A DNA stretch of 64,000 nucleotides from Vermamoeba vermiformis (taxonomy: Eukaryota > Tubulinea > Echinamoebida), in contig JBEWZL010000166.1 of assembly GCA_045837725.1 (NCBI GenBank), positions 62,001-126,000 of the forward strand. The letters run 5' to 3'. Positions 33,695 through 44,615 of this stretch are shown here, piece after piece. The stretch's first letter is position 1. The number at the start of each line of letters is the position of its first letter. Position numbers and translations under genes: made by a program. The notes below the pieces were generated by a model. That model was not told the DNA's origin, did not search any database, and worked only from the letters and a program-made list of their open reading frames with translations.

Positions 33695-36600
33695 ATGGAG
33701 GTATGTTTACATTATACTATAGATAGCATATTCCTATTTTTACGATCCGAATGTTTGACGATCTGATGCGGAAACTTCTCGTTTTGGTGACTCTTTCTGG
33801 TGACGCAACAAAGTGACATTTCTTCTCATATGATATAACGCTATTTTTCTGAATTATTTGAGCCGGAAATAGTTACTATTTGGCACCCACCGGCTGGCGT
33901 CATTTATTTAAATAACAAAAAAATATACAAAATTATTTGGCAAGATTAGTTCTCTTAAATAACACATATTATCAATAGTTCTTTGGAGACGACGATTTTA
34001 TTATCGAAACAACGTAAGTCACAAGTACCAAATATATTATGGACGAATATTGAATTTTCGTTTCAATTAGCTCCAATAAAACAGAGAATGTAGCTAACAA
34101 CACTAATGGATACGGCACAACGCCGTCAACTAAAGAAAAAGAAGATGTACAAATGAAAGAGGCTAGCGATGACTCTGCAGAGGAGGAATCAGTCAAGCCA
34201 GTTAAAAATACAAAGCTAAAAGAAGAGGTCAAGAATGTCGTTGATAATATTAGCCCTGCGACTATGATAGAGACCGTTACATTGATTGAAGATTTGCGAG
34301 ATTTATTCAAAGATAGGCCGGAAGATTATAATGCTCTTATGGACATTGTTAGAAGGATGAATCCTGAGGGATTAGAGTATGTTAGCATATCCGACATTTA
34401 AATATGCAAAAGGATTACGTAGTTCTGAAAAAACGCGATCTGATCTATTTCTTTTTGTAGTCATTGGTCAGCTTACCAGAAGATCTCAGCAATATTCGGC
34501 AATGTAAAGAGCGAACAAGGTCTTCAATTAGCCTCTAGAGTACTGCGGTATCTAAAGTTCCCGGCTATTTACGTTGAAGGGATCAGAGAATCCAGCGCCA
34601 TATCAAAAATGAAGGTTACTTTGGAGGAATCAAGTATATTTAATGACGGAAGTGATGAAGAGGGCCGAGGAGCTGATTCTAAGTCAACTGGAGGCACAGA
34701 AAGAAGATCCGCTCGTCAAAAGAAAAAACTTGACCAGGATCAGGTCTTTGTCACTCCAGAGGTCAAAGGCGATATCAAGCAATTTACCAAGTTGGTTAAG
34801 GTATATTTTTGACGCTTTGAGAGCAGTTTTCTATTTTTTGAATTTTATTTCTTTTATTTCGTCCGAACGGATCTTTTGGATCTCGCTTCTTTAGCACTTT
34901 AACATTTTCCAAAGTGCCCCAAAAATTCAAAATCATTTGACAAGCGATCTTCAGCAATCTTTACTGACAATTACCTTCTTTACAAAGGATCGGTTTACGC
35001 CAGGAGACTATGTCAAGTTTATTCAAGCAATGGACAAATATTTGAATAAGACGATCTCATTTGAAGATGCAGCCAAGAAATTCGTTAATTGCTTGAAAGA
35101 CGATTCGGACTTGCTTCAGAAGTTCATTAGCTTTTGGGAACCTCCTTTGTCGACTCGATTGAAGCAATACGCTAGCAAGCAAAGTGATGTATGGATATCA
35201 TATAATGATATTATAAGAGCGTATGATTAATATCATTTTCTCTAGTCAAAGCGGGACCAAGCCAGATCATCCAGCAAAAGGAAGAAACCTACTTTCGATG
35301 GTAAATCGATTGAAATATAATGACTAATCACCAATATTAATTCTAATATCATAGAAACGACTGACACTTCGACTTTGGATCTGGATCAGCTCGAAAGAGT
35401 TGGACCTAGTTACGTAGTTCTTCCTGAACAGGTAAATACAAAATATCGAATTTTTTTAATATTTAAATATTGTATTGATACCGTTTATTTCAGTGGCGTA
35501 AGGCTCTTTGTAGTGGCCGTAATGCGCTTCATCGAAGTGTTTTGAACGACAAGTACATGATTGTTGAAGGCCAAGAGGGCTACTTCAAAGAAAGTACCAA
35601 AAATAGTGCCGAAGAGGTCTTATTTAGATGCGAAGAGGACCAGTATCCTTTTTAACTAGCATAACGGAGTATTCCGTGTTTTATATTTTTACGTTATTAT
35701 TTTTCTTAACTTACGGCAAGATATGAATTCGACAGGATCCTTGAAATCCATAAAACGACCTTAAAGAAGATGTTAGAGCTGCAAAAAAATCCGGAAATTG
35801 AATACGATCACGTTTTGGAGCGTAAGTTTTTTGATTGAATCAAAACACAAAAAATCAAAGTGAACCTAATGTCATATTAACATTTTCGTAGATATATATC
35901 TGAAGTGTGTTCTTAATATGTATCGTTCCAACGACGAAGTTATTCACGTGTTGAGGTCGCACGATAAGATGAAAATGCAAGACATCGTCAACAAACTCGA
36001 GGATAAAATCAACGAAATGAAAGGCCTCCGCGAGCAATGGAACGTCGTTTGGGCTTACACGCATTACAAACACAGCCTTCGTTCGCTGGATCATCAAGGC
36101 CAGGCATTCTACGTAAAAGACTTCAAAGCTATGCGTCCTGAAGGTACGTCCTTGAAATAACTCTAAAATTACAGATCCAACTAACAAGCGTCGAATAATA
36201 GCATTATTGTCCACTATCAGACAAAACTATTATCTTTCGTTGTTGCGAGGAGAAATGCCGGAGTATTGTCTGAAGATTACACTTCCGGTTCAAGTCCAAC
36301 AGTTGTACACCTCCATGTCCTCAATTGGCGAAAGCATCGAGATTTATATCAAAAAAATGTTTTGCAACGTGGTAGACCAAGTACGTGGATCTTCTTACGT
36401 TGTCGCAAAAAAAAAGAACAACCCTAACGCTTGATTTGTAGGAGAAAGTTACGCGTATTGCTTCAATTTTTACGTCTCGTATGGACGACACGACCAAGTT
36501 TTCGAAGTTTCAGCTGACTGGCGATGCTAAGTGGATCGCTTGCATGCGAGTACTATCGGTAAGTACAGGCATTATAATAATATAGCAATAACGATTGAGT

Positions 36601-37781
36601 CACTAATGGTTGATTCAGATCATCGATTCACGACTAAATAAGATGGTTTCGCTGCACAGATTTAACGGCAAAAAATATTTGGCCGTTCACCCGCCCGCGC
36701 ACACGGTCGAAAGCTTCGTTGGTTCAGAGTTGTTTGAAGACTCGGATCTGCTGTACCAAGGACAACCTGCTTGGGAGCAACTGGAAGCCAAGTACACCGA
36801 GAATTTTCCCGCCAAGCAAACTGAACATCGCGAGACAGCAAAAAAACGATTTGATGAACTGGCAAGCAAGTTGAGGAAAGTCGTTGACCCGGACTTCAGG
36901 AACAACAAAGACCGAAGTGTCGTGCATTTGCCAGCAACCGAGAAATACGAGTATTATTTCGACTATGTCCTTGATTGCTTGGTCAGGGGCCAAATGGATC
37001 GCATGGCTTACGAAGAAAACTGCATGTTGCTGTTTGGACCTCAAGCTTATTTCTTGTTCACGCTCGACCATTGGATCGCAACTTTTGTTCGCCTCGTAAG
37101 TCACTTCATAATTTATGTTAAGATATGAAAAAGACTAACGCTCGAAAGTGCTACGAAATATCAAAGGACGAGAGCTCTGTAAAGCAGTTGGAAAAGAACA
37201 CTAATGAGGTTAAGTACCTCAAGCCAGGTCAAAAGATCCAGTACACGGCATTTTACCAAAAGCGAGCAACCGAGGTAAGTCATTATTTTATTATAGATAC
37301 ACGAACTGAGGATATACATACAGATTATTTATTATTTCGGCATTCGGGATTACGCGCACAAGAACGAAGACTTCTTGAAGCAATTCACATGGCTGAATTA
37401 CGCGAGGTTGCATTTGGACAGAACGTTCTATTACCAGCCTAAATACCCGCTGTTCTTAGAGAGGTAAGACCGTCTATTATATATTGCGTAAATAAGGCTC
37501 ATTACTAAATTTCTAATTGCTGCAGGAACCTTCAAATGGGCATGGGAGAGAAGGATCGTTTGGCTTATGTGTTCAAAAACCTGAACTCAGAAGCGAAGTT
37601 TGACTTCAACCACCACGGATTTACAGGTTATTTAATAGCTCGCGACTTTGTGCAGTATCGTGGCCCGAAGAGGCGATCTAAGTACAGGTCACGAAAGCCA
37701 CTCGAGCAAATTTGTTCACTTTTACATATCCAGAACGTGGCGAGAGAGGCACAGGAAGCAGAGAAAGTTGCGGCAAACTAA
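33695..37781 (+). CDS. SIN3: SIN3 transcriptional corepressor scaffold
   Basis: Sixteen exons join in phase to about 969 residues: 33695-33700, 33979-34013, 34071-34376, 34461-34800, 34895-35188, 35246-35300, 35355-35431, 35494-35642, 35721-35821, 35892-36143, 36202-36380, 36442-36558, 36619-37095, 37149-37274, 37324-37463, 37526-37781. N-terminal parts look like paired amphipathic helix domains (FKDRPEDYNALMDIVRRMNP). The HDAC-interacting region is clear: VGPSYVVLPEQ, CSGRNALHRSVLND and LFRCEEDQYEFDRILE. The C-terminal region keeps the family spacing (YEENCMLLFGPQAYFLFTLD). SIN3 holds histone deacetylases on promoters. The six-base first exon (Met-Glu) is the least certain part. Confidence 0.9.
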
Positions 37782-37954
37782 ATAAATGTGAATAGTATCA
37801 TTTTGTTTGACGGAGTCAGATTTGTTCAACGGAAAACTGGTTTGGCGCCCTTTTTTCCAAAATTTATGAAACATCGCCATTTTGTCGTTTTGTAATTATA
37901 GAGCACCAGGCTTATTATTTTGTTAGCGAGTGGTGATAATTAAAGCGTTGACAG

Positions 37955-40900
37955 ATGGTGAAAGTAACGATCCGTAATGCAGCTAACAACACCAATCTTC
38001 AAATTGAAGTGGGCAAGCTCGCAACTATTGGAGAGTTAAAAAATAAAATAGAGGAAAAGACAGATATTGAACCGGAGCGACAGAGGTAAGCCTGACGAAA
38101 GTTAGATTTCGGATCGTAAATGATTATGTTATTCACTCGTAGATCAATTTATTTATTTTTCCACGGTATAAATAATTAATAAGTCGCATATTAACGTGTA
38201 TATTTGATGGTAGACTATTTTTTGGTGGACGTGTTCTCGATGACCTAAGCGAAAAGCTCTACACGTATAATATCGACAATGGTACCGTTATTATCCTTCA
38301 AGAAAGAAAGCTGCAACAAGTAGCGAAGTATGTTGGAAGTTGTTCTTACACCAGAAGCATTAGTTAAGCTCTTGTCACAATAGGGACGAGAGCTCCGATG
38401 ACGATTCCAAGTCGGGAGAGACAAAGCCCAAGGCTAATGGCACGAGCAAACACAATGCCGCTGAAGAAGAGGAGGAAGACCTGCACAACACGCACATTAG
38501 CTCAGCGTACACAGCCTCGATGTACATTGATCAAAAGGGTAGCAAGGTGTACCATTGCATCGTGCAAGACCTCATCGATACGCTGCAAGAGAAGTCAGGT
38601 AAGCTAGTTGTCTAGGCACCTTTTCCCGACGACCTTAAGCCGAGGCGCCTTTCGCAAATCAACAAGGCGCTTTAGTTAAGTGGTAAAATTCCTGCTTTGG
38701 GTGCAGGAGGCGTCGGTTCGATTCCGGCAAGCGCCCATCTTTTTTTTATTTTTTTGCCTTCGTGCTAATGTGTTTTGGTTACAGACGTGCCTGGCTATGC
38801 TGTAGCTGCTCGTTGGACTAGATTATGGTGCATCAATAAGGATACCGTCCCTATCGAAGACAAATCTAAGAAGGAGGAAAAGGACGAAACTATGGACATT
38901 GATAGTAAGTGCATTTTACCATGCGGGACGATTTTGTGTTAATTATTTATAGTAGCACCGCCCGCGGAAGAGAAGGCTCAAAAAATCAAGATCAAGTTTG
39001 ATCTTCCCGAGGACTATGTTGTCGAGCGTAAAACTACGTTAGTTCTTTTGCGAAGAAACCAAGACGCTAAAAGGTGACTATTACTGGCTATCTTTATTTT
39101 AATTTTCCACTCTCTGACCAATTAACAGTGGTGAAGCTAAGTTCTCTGTCCTCGAAGGTATCACTTCGGATTATCCTTACCCTGATGACAAAAAGAATAT
39201 TACACCTATTCAACGCAAGAAAAGGAAGCTTATGAAGAAGGGACAAGAGTTTAAGAACGATAGCATTTCGTTCACGTTGCCTCCTGGATCGACAGATCCC
39301 GCCGGTTACTTCACCGTTGGTATCTCAAGCGATGATTACACCGATGACGGTTGCAGAGTTTGCGGCAAGGGCGATGATGCTTCTAAGATCTTGCTTTGCG
39401 ATGAGTGCGACAGTCAATACCACATCTACTGCTTGGATCCGCCTTTGACCGAGGTAAGATCTTCCTACGCAAAATAGACTATGATAGCTAACACGTCATA
39501 GATTCCTACGGATGATCACTGGTACTGCCCTCAGTGTAAAAACGTAGAAATGGACGAGCAAAAGAATCGTAAAGCACAACTGAGCTCGAAGAAAATGAAG
39601 GGCCCTGGTGCTTTGGCTATGGAGGATGGTCGTAAATGGGGCGGTGGCATGGCTTGCTCTGGTCGTCAAAAAGAGTGCAGTATTGTGCCGAAAGACGTAC
39701 GTTGCATTTAGGCTAGTTACTTACTTCGGATGCGGTTCTAACGTTTGTCCTTACTTAGCATTTTGGCTCTATTCCTGGCATTATGGTCGGCAAGCATTGG
39801 CGTTATAGAATTGAATGCTCTGAGGCTGGTGTTCATCGTCCGTTAGTCGGTGGTATTCATGGCCGAGAAAAGAGTACGTAGTCATGGCTTGTAATTTAGA
39901 ACTTGTTATTAATTCGCAGTGTAGTCGGTTCTTTCTCTGTTGTATTGTCTGGTGGCTACGAAGATGACGAGGATAAAGGCGATTGGTTTATTTACACTGG
40001 ATCCGGAGGTCGAGATCTCAAGTACGTTTTCAAATCTAGAATTTAATATGAAATGATAGTAATCGGTGTAATATTTAGGACCGGAAACAAGCGTGTTAGC
40101 AAGCAATCGTGCGATCAAACACTGACAAAGTTTAATTTGGCTATTAGCCGTAACTGCGCTAAGGATCCGGACTGCAAGAAGTGCAACGGCAAGAAAATAT
40201 GTAAAGACTGCGAAGCTAAATGGAAGGACGGCAAGCCCGTAAGTATTAGCGCATCAAAAGGCTCACAGCGGTATTAATTTGTTTGAATTAAGATCCGTGT
40301 CGTACGCAGCTACAAACTGAAAGAAGATTTTGCTCCTAAAGAAGGATTCAGATACGATGGTATTTATAAAGTAGTTAACTACTGGTCAGAACCTGGCAAA
40401 TCCGGTTTCAAGGTCATTAAGTAAGTTTTGTACTGGCTTTGTAGCGGATCCTCCATCGCGATATGGAACTCAAATTAATCTTATTATTAGGTTCTTGTTC
40501 CGACGAGACGACCCTGAACCAGCTCCTTGGACTGATGAAGGCAAGGCTCGCATTGAAAAGTTTGGATTATGGAAGATCTCCGAAAAAACTGCCGACAAAG
40601 AGAAGGCAGAAAAGAAAGAAGGAGAAGAGGGCGAAGAAAATGAAGGAGAAGAAGAGAAGCCTAAGAAGAAACGAGGTCGTAAGAGAAAGAACGACGAGAT
40701 CAGCGATAGCGAGGAAGAAAAAGAAGCCGAAACTAAGCCTACAAAAGCCAAGAAGGCTAAGATTGATAAGACCGATAGTCCTACTAAGAACGGATCCACT
40801 CTTGATAACTTTTTCAAGCCTTCTCCTGATAAGACTAAAACTAAAAAACAAACTCCGGAGAAGAAGAAAGAGGCTGCTAATGGCAACAAAAAGGCCTCTG

Positions 40901-41583
40901 ACGCTCCTGCCGAAGTTAGCAAGGCACCTGCTAGCTACTTCGATAGCGACGATGAAGACGACGAAATGTCCAAGGATATCCGTAAACGCATCCGAGATGA
41001 TCCAAACCAAGTTTACTGGCGCGAGATTTTCGATAAGTATGCGCTTAGTCGAATATATATCAATCAGTCTAACCATATTTTTCAGTCCTGAGATCAATTT
41101 GAAGCCTCAAAACCGACTTCAATTCTTGGAGAAAGTTCAAGAGGTTCGTAACAGCGCTCTGAATATCGAACATTATTATATTAATAAGCTACTATTAATA
41201 TTAGACATGCACTTGTGTTATTTGTATGGACACGAACAAACAACCGCTGATCACTGAGTGCGGTCACGGCCATAACTTGTGCAAGAAGTGTTTCAATGAG
41301 GCCTTAGTTAAGATGGGCAACAAGAAGTAAGTACAACAATAATACGAACTCTTATACTAAATATTTAGAATCAACCGGTCGATTGATGTTGCTAGGAATT
41401 TTTTTGAACGAGGTGGATCCGCACCTTTGACTCGTTCAAATCTGATCTGATTAGTTATTAAATACGATTTTAATGATTTCTATTAGGTGCCCTTACTGCC
41501 GTCACGCCATGGACGAGAAGAAGGTCGCGCCTAATGTTAAGCTCTGGGATACTTTGGTGTTCTTGTTCCCTCACTTGAAGTAG
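37955..41583 (+). CDS. UHRF1: UHRF1-like protein: Ubl, PHD, SRA and RING
   Basis: Fifteen exons join in phase to 847 residues: 37955-38085, 38214-38327, 38384-38598, 38785-38904, 38953-39073, 39129-39453, 39502-39696, 39759-39873, 39925-40021, 40079-40238, 40293-40420, 40491-41036, 41086-41143, 41205-41326, 41487-41583. Order: ubiquitin-like domain (residues 1-80), a divergent middle region, PHD finger ([20 protein letters not shown]), SRA/YDG domain ([64 protein letters not shown]), Lys/Glu-rich linker, and RING ([23 protein letters not shown]). Known UHRF1 binds hemimethylated CpG through the SRA and ubiquitinates histone H3 to recruit DNMT1. Tudor residues were not clear. Intron 3 contains a tRNA gene. 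Donor GTTCGT after exon 13 is weak. Confidence 0.92.
38667..38737 (+). tRNA. tRNA-Pro(TGG) inside an intron of the UHRF1-like gene
   Basis: The 71-nt sequence folds as a cloverleaf. Acceptor arms are GGCGCTT and AAGCGCC. The anticodon stem CCTGC/GCAGG encloses the seven-base loop TTTGGGT with anticodon TGG and G37, typical of tRNA-Pro. The T arm GTCGG-TTCGATT-CCGGC is perfect. The discriminator base is C. There is no intron in the tRNA. It lies in the same orientation as its host gene, inside the 186-nt third intron (38599-38784). Confidence 0.93.
38741..38747 (+). terminator. RNA polymerase III terminator of the intronic tRNA
   Basis: A run of seven T begins three bases after the tRNA, with more T-runs directly after. 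This is the usual Pol III stop signal. Confidence 0.8.
41404..41439. repeat. Intronic hairpin in the UHRF1-like gene
   Basis: TTGAACGAG at 41404-41412 pairs perfectly with CTCGTTCAA at 41431-41439. The loop contains a second short pairing, GTG with CAC, around GGATCC. It lies in the 160-nt last intron. Confidence 0.6.
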
Positions 41584-42141
41584 ATCCGTCTAACGTACTT
41601 AAAAGATTCAAAGGTACGAATTAATAAATTTGCGTTGTTGCGTAGTTAATCGTGTGGCCGTTTTGTACAAGCAAATTTTATTTTGTCTGGGACTCCTCCA
41701 AACAAATTTCTGTCATTGGTTGAAACCCTTTCATTCAAATCATTTCTTAACTCACAAGCAACCACATCAACAAATGTTGACCGAGTAGTAATAAGAAAGG
41801 AACCTCTTGTAGTGTAAGTTATTATCTTGCAATGTCTCAAAAAATTAAGATTGAGTAATCTGTCTTTTGCTTAGGACTTAAGGACAGTTTGGGTGAACCC
41901 TGTGGCAGAGATGAGGTTTGCACATCCTGCCATGGAGTGTGCTAATGCTTAGAAAATTGTAAACTTTGGAGGTAGTGCTCTTCATTGGATGGTATATATG
42001 TAAATATCCTTGAACATTTCTATAGGAATTTTTTGTACAAAAACTTTAACAAAAACTCATTCCCATGAAATTGCAAAGGCTAGTTTGGGATCCATTTGCA
42101 AACCTTTTTTATTTTATAAGAATAATGCATTAGCAGAGTGG
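41584..42141. other. Region between convergent genes, no gene seen
   Basis: Between the stop of the UHRF1-like gene and the stop of the repeat-protein gene. ORFs at 41646-41840 (-) and 42010-42267 (+) look like chance or shadows. A G-rich segment at about 41890-41970 has no recognised identity. Confidence 0.4.
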
Positions 42142-44041
42142 TTAGTTCAACAAAGGTTGTCTTGTTGGATCTGCACGTTGTTTGCGCACAAAGTAGAATA
42201 TTGCACAACCGACAACAACCACAGCCAAAATAACACCAGCAACTATCAAAAAGATTTCTTTGAATAAGAGTCAGATTAGCAAAGAGCACATTGCACATGG
42301 TGGCACTTACCAGCTGCTGAGTACATGGGTGCTGTAGTGAATGGGGGTGCAAGGACGCCACATTGAGCTTCATACTAAAACAAACAAAGTCAGAACATTT
42401 TCATTTACTGGGCCAATCTTACCGTTGAGAAAAAGTTTTTTTGTTGATACTCATTGAAATTGCTCAATTGATCCATGCTGAAGGCTTGGAGTTGTTTGCA
42501 TGACATTGCCTGAATTTGATTCCGTGTCAAATATCTGACCTGATTGCTAGTGATGGCTGACATGACTTGTGGGTTGAGACCACTTATACTGAACGGACTG
42601 ATTTCTCCAAATGCAACTGGTGACAGCTCTCGAAGTTGATCGGCACTGATGGCTGACACTGTGTCACTGGTGAAGTAGTGAGTGTGAGTCTCATTGAACA
42701 GCTTGAAGTCTGCAGCTGCAATCAAAGGCACATGATCGACACGAAGTCCTCTAAATGCTGAGAAGGGCAAGGATTGAATGATCTCTGCATTGAACACTGG
42801 TCCTAGAACAGCGCTTTGATCACTCTTTTTGAGAAGTGCAATCTTCAACCATGTCACTGAAGACAAGTCTTTGGAGATTGTGTCCCACTCAGTCAGGAAT
42901 GGTACTTGTGATGGAATGAACGATTTGAACTCTGTCACATTCATAATGTTAGTAATAATTAATTTAAAGTGATAATTCAAACAGTACCTGCAGCATATGT
43001 CAGTGGAAATAGTACAAACTGTTCAATGGTGAATATGTTCACAATGTCAAGAGTGTACATGTTGACAAGAATCTTCAACACACTTGCACGAAGAAATTGG
43101 AAGGCGAATTGTGATAAGTACGTCAACTGTAACTTTGAAACACCAGTCCAAGCTTCATCAGGGATGTTAAAGAAGGTTAAAGCAGAAAGTCCTCAGAATG
43201 AGGGTGGTGGAATGTGACTCATCTGTGTGCTGCTGATGTTTTCAAATGTGCTGCTTGAAGCAAAAGCAATGCAGTCTTCTCTGAACCCTTCAAAGGTTGA
43301 AGGTGTCATTTTGCCAACAAATGGACCTTGCAGACCTCTGCATCCACCGTATCTGCGATGTGTAGAGAATGGAGCGAGGCCAGAAGAGAAGTTGGCAAGA
43401 CATCCGACTTTGAGACCAGGTGCTGCTGATGGCGGGAGGTACTGCACCTGCAACTCTAGGAAGCCAGAGCATGATGAGTCAGTCAGTGCTGCCAACTGTT
43501 CGCTTGACACTTGTGAGAATGCTCGATTTGGAGTTTGTCTAATGCAATCAGCTTGAAGGCCGCTAATGGCTTGAGGTTTGAGCAAGCCAACAAACTCAGC
43601 TTGAAGACCAGAGCAGCCGCCTTTCTTATTTGTGGGGAATTGAGCGAGACAAGCGGCTTTGAGACCAGATGCGGCGCTTGAATTTAAAGCGCTCACTTGA
43701 GACTGTTGAAATCCTTGGCATGCCTTTAATAAATCAAAAGATATAATGTGCTTGAAGTTAGCCATAAAATGTGCTAATCGTTTAATTTTAAATCTAAATC
43801 CGTTCCGTTTAATTGTAAATCTAATCTGATCTGACAAAATAATGCAACAAATGTTAATTTATAATCACTATTGTTGATTTACCTCGGGTGGAATCGACGA
43901 AAGTTCATCTGCTGTAATTGATTGAAATGCACTTGTGGGCAAATTCTTCAATTCGGTGGCAGTGATATTTGACCAGTTCACGCATTGGATCGAACCAATG
44001 CTCAGCACTAGTAAGAGCGCTGTTGTGGTGATGTTACTCAT
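42142..44041 (-). CDS. Type I membrane protein with unfamiliar Cys-containing repeats
   Basis: Five exons (44041-43883, 43723-42988, 42931-42423, 42374-42311, 42257-42142) join to 527 codons. A signal peptide (TTTALLLVLSIGSIQC) opens the protein. The ectodomain is made of about 35-45-residue units, for example ASGLKAACLAQFP, ISGLQADCIRQTP and APGLKVGCLANFS, alternating with ITADELSSIPPE / VSSEQLAALTDSS segments. The pattern is a recurring aromatic or Gly-Leu turn with one Cys. One membrane helix (EIFLIVAGVILAVVVVGCAI) and a short tail with a dileucine signal (RQPLLN) end it. One in-frame TGA lies at 43193-43195 between exon 2 segments that both clearly code. The family is not recognised; a surface or endosomal receptor or adhesion protein is plausible. 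Confidence 0.7.
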
Positions 44042-44615
44042 GATTAAGCCGAATATAGTATATTGCGAAATACCTATATTGCTAAGAATAAACAGCGAGA
44101 ATTACGCATGCGTAAATAACCAAGAAAGAAACTTAGCGTTTTTCCGTTGGCTGAAATGCCTTTCCGAGCCCTGACGAGGGGGAAACAATCAGCCCCGAGA
44201 CCGAAAAGCCTTCTCCCCAGGAGCGTAGAATATTTTGTCGCCCAGGTACGTAAAGGAAAGCGAGATCCAAGGAGTTTAGACCGATTCACTGCGTTCAGTG
44301 ACCGTCATGACTCCGACATGGGAACGCTGACCTCTAATTTATACTGTCACGACTGGTCAGTGATCGTTTAGCTATTACCATATATAGCAATGTCCGATTA
44401 GGAAAAACTATGAGCGGCACCGCCGGAGATCTTTGAGCCAATTAAGGAAGAGCAAAGTTAGTCAGCACGAAGCCGACCTCTAACTGGTGCAAAAAGTAAA
44501 GTTAAGTTACTTTAAGTATTAAATAAGTTACTTATAGTCGATTATAGGAGTCTCGAAGAGACTGGAACGGAAGATAGAAAAAGAAGAAGAGTGAAGTACG
44601 AATGAACATTGAGCT
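44042..44615. other. Intergenic region, no gene seen
   Basis: Between the start of the repeat-protein gene and the stop of the kinase gene. A relatively GC-rich stretch at 44147-44371 is open on the plus strand for 74 codons but resembles no protein. I looked for ribozyme or structured-RNA patterns and found none that hold up. Confidence 0.35.

Noticed and set aside
40470-41097. Minus-strand ORFs with Leu/Phe-rich products
   Set aside because: Antisense shadows of the Lys/Glu-rich linker of the UHRF1-like gene.
44186-44200. CTGACGAG followed by GGGGAAAC, resembling a hammerhead ribozyme core
   Set aside because: The segment between the two core boxes cannot form stem II, and stems I and III are not evident.
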